Shown here piece by piece: positions 14,591 through 17,927 of a stretch of 17,927 nucleotides of DNA. The position numbers were made by a program, and so were the translations under genes. The stretch lies in NCBI GenBank assembly GCA_949948825.1, contig CATLIJ010000018.1, forward strand, positions 1 to 17,927. The letters run 5' to 3'. Under the pieces are notes generated by a model. The model was not told the DNA's origin. It did no database searches and saw only the letters and a program-made list of their open reading frames with translations. How positions within the stretch are numbered: position 1 is the first letter of the stretch; the number at the start of each line of letters is the position of its first letter. This DNA is from an uncultured Clostridiaceae bacterium. GTDB lineage: Bacteria > Bacillota > Clostridia > Lachnospirales > Lachnospiraceae.

Positions 14591-14620
14591 ATTATAAATC
14601 CAACCCCTTAAGGGTTCCAA
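14591..14620 (-). promoter_or_regulatory. Possible internal promoter for atpD-atpC
   Basis: On the minus strand TTGGAA (14620-14615) and TATAAT (14596-14591) are 18 bases apart. The -10 box is perfect; the -35 box is moderate and overlaps a small palindrome (AACCCTTAAGGGGTT). It lies in the wide gap between atpG and atpD. Confidence 0.35.
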
Positions 14621-14629
14621 ACCATCCGC

Positions 14630-15505
14630 TTAACCAATTGCATTGGCGCCTGCAATAATCTCCGTCAGCTCCTGAGTGATGGAGCCCTGACGGGCCCGGT
14701 TGTACTGAATATCCAGCTTTCCAAGCATTTCTTCTGCATTGTTGGTCGCTGAATCCATAGCTGTCATACGGGCGCCGTTTTCGCTGGCCACTGCCTCTAA
14801 CAGAGCGCCGTAGATCATGCTGCTCATGTACTTGGGTATGATTTTGTCCAGCACATCCTCTGCACTTGGCTCATAGTTCATCAGAGCCTGCGACTTTGGT
14901 TCACCCTGCACATCCGCGGTTGCTGCCGCCGCGTCCTTGTCAAAAGGAAGAAGCCGCATCAGCCTTGGCGTGTGAACCACTGTATTCTTAAAAGAAGTAT
15001 AGGCCAGATAAATCTCCACAATCTCTCCGGAGCCATATTCCGCTAAAAGCTCCTGGGTCAGATCCGCAGCATCCTGATAAAGGGGTTCATTGATAATCTC
15101 AGAATAATCCTCAGCAATCTCATACCCCTTTCGGATCAGTCCGTCCCGGCCTTTCTTTCCAATAGAGAAAACCTTTGTGCCAATTGGGTCCAGCTCCGGA
15201 CTTGCTGCAATCAGCTTGACAATATTATTGTTATATCCCCCTGCCAAACCGCGGTTGGAGGTAATGGCAATCACTGCCCTCTTTCCTGCTGCCCCGGAGC
15301 GGAGATATTTGTGATGCATGTTTCCGGTTTTTTCCAACATGGAAGCTATTGTCTCATACATCTGGCTGAAATAGGGTTTGGAACTTTCGGCTTTTGTTCT
15401 GGATTTCTGCAGCTTGACCGTGGATACCAGCTTCATGGCCTTTGTAATCTGGCCAGTACTCTGAATACTCGCCCTTCTGCGCTTAATATCTCTCATGGAT
15501 GCCAT
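14630..15505 (-). CDS. atpG: ATP synthase F1 subunit gamma
   Basis: Gamma is the rotating shaft inside the alpha-beta hexamer. At 291 residues it is within the usual range. The N-terminal helix (MRDIKRRRASIQSTGQITKAMKLVSTVKLQKS) and C-terminal helix (ASENGARMTAMDSATNNAEEM ending in TQELTEIIAGANAIG) form the conserved antiparallel coiled coil. The middle Rossmann-like domain contains ITSNRGLAGGYNNNIVK. ATG 15505 has GGGAGG about ten bases upstream; ATG 15496 (MRDIKRR) is a possible alternative. It lies 19 bases after atpA. Confidence 0.97.
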   Translation of the reverse strand: MASMRDIKRRRASIQSTGQITKAMKLVSTVKLQKSRTKAESSKPYFSQMYETIASMLEKTGNMHHKYLRSGAAGKRAVIAITSNRGLAGGYNNNIVKLIAASPELDPIGTKVFSIGKKGRDGLIRKGYEIAEDYSEIINEPLYQDAADLTQELLAEYGSGEIVEIYLAYTSFKNTVVHTPRLMRLLPFDKDAAAATADVQGEPKSQALMNYEPSAEDVLDKIIPKYMSSMIYGALLEAVASENGARMTAMDSATNNAEEMLGKLDIQYNRARQGSITQELTEIIAGANAIG

Positions 15506-15524
15506 GACTTATGTTCCTCCCGTC

Positions 15525-17027
15525 CTACATCTGAGCTTTACACTCCCGAATCGCCTGTACCAGGGTAGCCTCCGTCTCCTCCGTCAGCTGCTTTGTCTCA
15601 CGGATAGAAGTCAGAATCTCCGGATATTTAGTCTCAACAAACTTAAACAGCTCCTTTTCAAAGGACAAAACGTCAGCAACCCGAATATCCAGCAAATGCT
15701 TCCTGGTGGCAGCATAAATAATAATTACCTGATACTCTACCGGCATGGGCTGATACTGAGGCTGTTTTAATACTTCCTTAATCCGCTCGCCCTGTGCCAG
15801 CTGCTCTGTGGTAGCTGCGTCCAGCTCAGATCCAAACTGAGCGAAGGAGGCCAGCTCACGGTACTGAGCCAGCTCAGTACGAATCGGCGCTGAGATCTTC
15901 TTAATTGCCTTAATCTGCGCTGCGCCGCCTACACGGGATACGGACAGACCGGCATTAATAGCTGGACGGAAACCGGAGTTAAACATCTCGGTCTCCAGAT
16001 AAATCTGACCATCCGTAATGGAAATCACGTTGGTAGGAATATAAGCAGACACGTCACCAGCCTGAGTCTCAATAATCGGCAATGCAGTCAGAGAGCCGCC
16101 GCCCAAATCATCGGACAGCCGGGAGGCACGCTCCAGTAATCTGGAATGCAGATAGAAAACATCTCCCGGATAAGCCTCACGCCCCGGCGGTCTCTTCAGC
16201 AGCAGAGACAGGGTACGATAAGCTGCCGCATGCTTGGTCAGGTCATCATAGATTACCAGCACATCCTCGCCGTTCTCCATCCATTCCTCGCCAATAGCAC
16301 AGCCGGAGTAAGGAGCAATATACTGCAAGGGCGCCAGATCGGATGCTGTGGATACCACGATGGTTGTATAATCCATAGCGCCAAATTCCTCCAGGGTCCG
16401 CACAATGTTTGCCACAGTGGAAGCCTTCTGGCCAATCGCCACGTAAATACAATGAACTCCCTGTCCCTTCTGGTTAATAATGGTATCAATCGCTATGGCT
16501 GTCTTACCGGTCTGACGGTCTCCGATGATCAGCTCACGCTGGCCTCTTCCAATCGGAATCATGGCGTCAATCGCCTTAATACCGGTCTGTAAAGGTGTAT
16601 CTACAGATTTTCTCTCAATAACACCGTGAGCTACACGCTCAATACGGCGGAATTTATCGGTCTCCACCGGGCCTTTGCCGTCAATCGGCTGTCCCAGTGC
16701 ATTGACCACACGGCCGGTCAGGGCATCGCCCACCGGAACCTCAACCACGCGGCCGGTTGTCTTCACAATATCGCCTTCGCTGATGTTGCTGGTATCACCT
16801 AAAAGAACCACACCTACATTGTCTTCCTCTAGGTTCAGCACCATGCCGTAGATTTCTCCCGGAAACTCCAGAAGTTCACCCTGCATAGCCTTTTCCAGCC
16901 CATGGATTCGAGCGATACCATCAGCCACTGTAATCACAGTGCCAACATCCGAGACTTCCAGCTTGGTAGAATATTTCTGAATCTGTTCTTTAATGACAGA
17001 ACTGATTTCTTCTGGTCTCAAATTCAT
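15525..17027 (-). CDS. atpA: ATP synthase F1 subunit alpha
   Basis: Alpha alternates with beta in the F1 hexamer and holds the non-catalytic nucleotide sites. The 500-residue length is typical. The N-terminal beta-barrel (about 24-95) precedes Walker A GDRQTGKT (169-176), Walker B VLVIYDDLTKH (256-266) and the arginine finger R365 in SVSRVGGAAQ. ATG 17027 follows AGGGAAACAGCAAT. The gap to atpH is 108 bases and contains paired segments, unlike the tight junctions elsewhere in the operon. Confidence 0.98.
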   Translation of the reverse strand: MNLRPEEISSVIKEQIQKYSTKLEVSDVGTVITVADGIARIHGLEKAMQGELLEFPGEIYGMVLNLEEDNVGVVLLGDTSNISEGDIVKTTGRVVEVPVGDALTGRVVNALGQPIDGKGPVETDKFRRIERVAHGVIERKSVDTPLQTGIKAIDAMIPIGRGQRELIIGDRQTGKTAIAIDTIINQKGQGVHCIYVAIGQKASTVANIVRTLEEFGAMDYTTIVVSTASDLAPLQYIAPYSGCAIGEEWMENGEDVLVIYDDLTKHAAAYRTLSLLLKRPPGREAYPGDVFYLHSRLLERASRLSDDLGGGSLTALPIIETQAGDVSAYIPTNVISITDGQIYLETEMFNSGFRPAINAGLSVSRVGGAAQIKAIKKISAPIRTELAQYRELASFAQFGSELDAATTEQLAQGERIKEVLKQPQYQPMPVEYQVIIIYAATRKHLLDIRVADVLSFEKELFKFVETKYPEILTSIRETKQLTEETEATLVQAIRECKAQM

Positions 17028-17043
17028 ATTGCTGTTTCCCTTT

Positions 17044-17122
17044 CTGAAATGTTAATTCCATATATGCGCAATGCAGATTTGCCTGCGCCGCCTGAATCCT
17101 CCTAAAACATATCACATTTCAG
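17044..17122 (-). other. Structured intercistronic region before atpA
   Basis: A perfect 9-bp stem (17044-17052 with 17114-17122, CTGAAATGT paired with ACATTTCAG) encloses an inner GCGCA/TGCGC hairpin (17066-17070 with 17084-17088). There is no T-run. It fills most of the atpH-atpA gap and ends about 10 bases before the atpA ribosome binding site. Confidence 0.5.
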
Positions 17123-17135
17123 GATAACTCATTCG

Positions 17136-17684
17136 TCAAGCCAGCTGAAGCTGTGACAGCTCCCGTTTCAGCTCGTAAAGCCGGGTCCGAATACTGCTGT
17201 CCACCACCCTGTCTCCGATTCGAATCACCATTCCTCCAATCAGAGACGGGTCTACCTGGTAATTCATCTCAAACATCACATAGTCAGTAGATGCAAGCAG
17301 CTTTTCCTTCAGAAGCGCCTTCTGGTCTTCATTCAGCTCCACTGCGCTGGTTACGGACGCGGTTCCGATTCGTTTGAATTCCTTCACCCTCTGGATGAAA
17401 TACTCAAAAACCGGAATCAGTTCATTCTGCCGGTCCTTTTCCACTACCACGGTCAGAAATCCCATGAGCGCATCTTCCACCCTGCCGGAAAAAATCTGAC
17501 GCATAATGGAAACCTTCTCTTCCTTCACTACCCGCGGATTGTTTAAAAGCGCCGTCAGCTCCGGATTGCCCTCCAAAATGGGAATCAGGGAACATACCTC
17601 CTCATAAAGCACATCCACCTGGTCCTTTTCCATGGCGGTTTCAAACAACGCATCGCCGTACACCTTTGATACTAGCTTTGCCAT
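17136..17684 (-). CDS. atpH: ATP synthase F1 subunit delta
   Basis: Delta joins F1 to the peripheral stalk. The 182 residues match the family. The N-terminal helical domain (about 1-105) starts LVSKVYGDALFETAMEKDQVD and includes NNPRVVKEEKVSIMRQIF. The C-terminal part carries the signature DPSLIGGMVIRIGDRVVDSSIRTRL (about 148-172). ATG 17684 overlaps the 3' end of atpF by 13 bases, implying translational coupling. Confidence 0.96.
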   Translation of the reverse strand: MAKLVSKVYGDALFETAMEKDQVDVLYEEVCSLIPILEGNPELTALLNNPRVVKEEKVSIMRQIFSGRVEDALMGFLTVVVEKDRQNELIPVFEYFIQRVKEFKRIGTASVTSAVELNEDQKALLKEKLLASTDYVMFEMNYQVDPSLIGGMVIRIGDRVVDSSIRTRLYELKRELSQLQLA

Positions 17685-17927
17685 GTACTCTCACCCATTT
17701 CCTTCAAAGTCTCGTCAATGAGGGCATTCTGAATCTTAATATCAATGGAACTGCCCACCGCTTTCTGCGCCATAAGAGCAGCAATATTCACCACATCCTG
17801 CTTCAAGCTGTCAATGGCCTTCTTTCTCTCCAGCTCAATCTCCCGGTTAGCACGTTCCACGATACGGGATGCCTCCGCTCTGGCCTCATCCAGTATCTCT
17901 GTCTCCCGGCTCATGGCCTTTTTCCTT
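17672..17927 (-). CDS. atpF: ATP synthase Fo subunit b (C-terminal part, cut by window edge)
   Basis: Subunit b forms the peripheral stalk. Only about 85 C-terminal residues are present. The sequence is a continuous charged helix (EARAEASRIVERANREIELERKKAIDSLKQ) ending in ALIDETLKEMGESTWQS, as in clostridial b subunits. The first in-window Met (17914) is internal: the frame continues upstream as RKKA to the window edge with no ribosome binding site, and the membrane helix expected at the N-terminus lies outside. The stop overlaps the atpH start by 13 bases. Confidence 0.92.
   Translation of the reverse strand, partial: RKKAMSRETEILDEARAEASRIVERANREIELERKKAIDSLKQDVVNIAALMAQKAVGSSIDIKIQNALIDETLKEMGESTWQS

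Noticed and set aside
14507..14620. N-terminal extension of atpD to a TTG at 14620.
   Set aside because: It would place a stable hairpin and the true GGAG ribosome binding site inside the coding region and exceed the normal length of 463 residues.
17672..17914. A complete 80-residue gene starting at ATG 17914.
   Set aside because: The frame is open to the window edge, the Met has no ribosome binding site, and the sequence is the C-terminal stalk helix of a longer b subunit.

Overview
The window reads as a stretch of chromosome from an anaerobic Firmicute of the Lachnospiraceae, probably near the Clostridium clostridioforme/Enterocloster/Hungatella group. The assignment rests on the clostridial flavour of GreA, DnaE, PfkA and the F-type ATP synthase, on a small protein resembling the Lachnospiraceae family DUF6145, and on consensus Firmicute sigma-A promoters and strong GGAGG ribosome binding sites. 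No search was run. Every supported gene lies on the minus strand, so transcription runs from high to low coordinates.

From right to left: (1) 17927-12705, the F1 part of an ATP synthase operon, atpF (3' part only), atpH, atpA, atpG, atpD, atpC, ending in an intrinsic terminator at 12653-12682; (2) 12617-11586, a membrane protein with an HELSH zinc-metallopeptidase motif (DUF3810-like); (3) 11553-7989, a glucose-type PTS module: promoters, a leader with an antiterminator target (RAT) overlapping a terminator, a fused EIICBA permease (ptsG) and a BglG/LicT-type antiterminator (glcT-like); (4) 7984-4202, a promoter, a structured leader and dnaE, the replicative DNA polymerase III alpha subunit; (5) 4144-1708, pfkA, the DUF6145-like gene and dusB; (6) 1519-1, a perfect-consensus promoter, a repeat-rich leader, greA and the first half of lysS, cut by the left edge.

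The genes are ordinary housekeeping genes. The unusual material is in the three large intergenic gaps. Each holds one copy of a 150-152 bp element (1560-1711, 7709-7858, 11335-11485). Its ends are inverted repeats, and its interior folds into three hairpins. The arms carry compensatory base changes between copies, so pairing appears to be conserved. The copies sit against a stop codon (dusB), inside a leader (dnaE), and between two promoters (ptsG). One copy has hybrid ends and one is flanked by an 11-bp direct repeat, which suggests a mobile, ERIC/REP-like family. A second, unrelated repeat family occupies the greA leader from its predicted transcription start. I recognise neither family by name.

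The gaps of more than 300 bases are 1296-1707, 7670-7988 and 11086-11585. All are largely accounted for by these elements plus promoters, terminators and the ptsG riboregulator. I see no tRNA, rRNA, CRISPR array, insertion-sequence transposase or phage gene.
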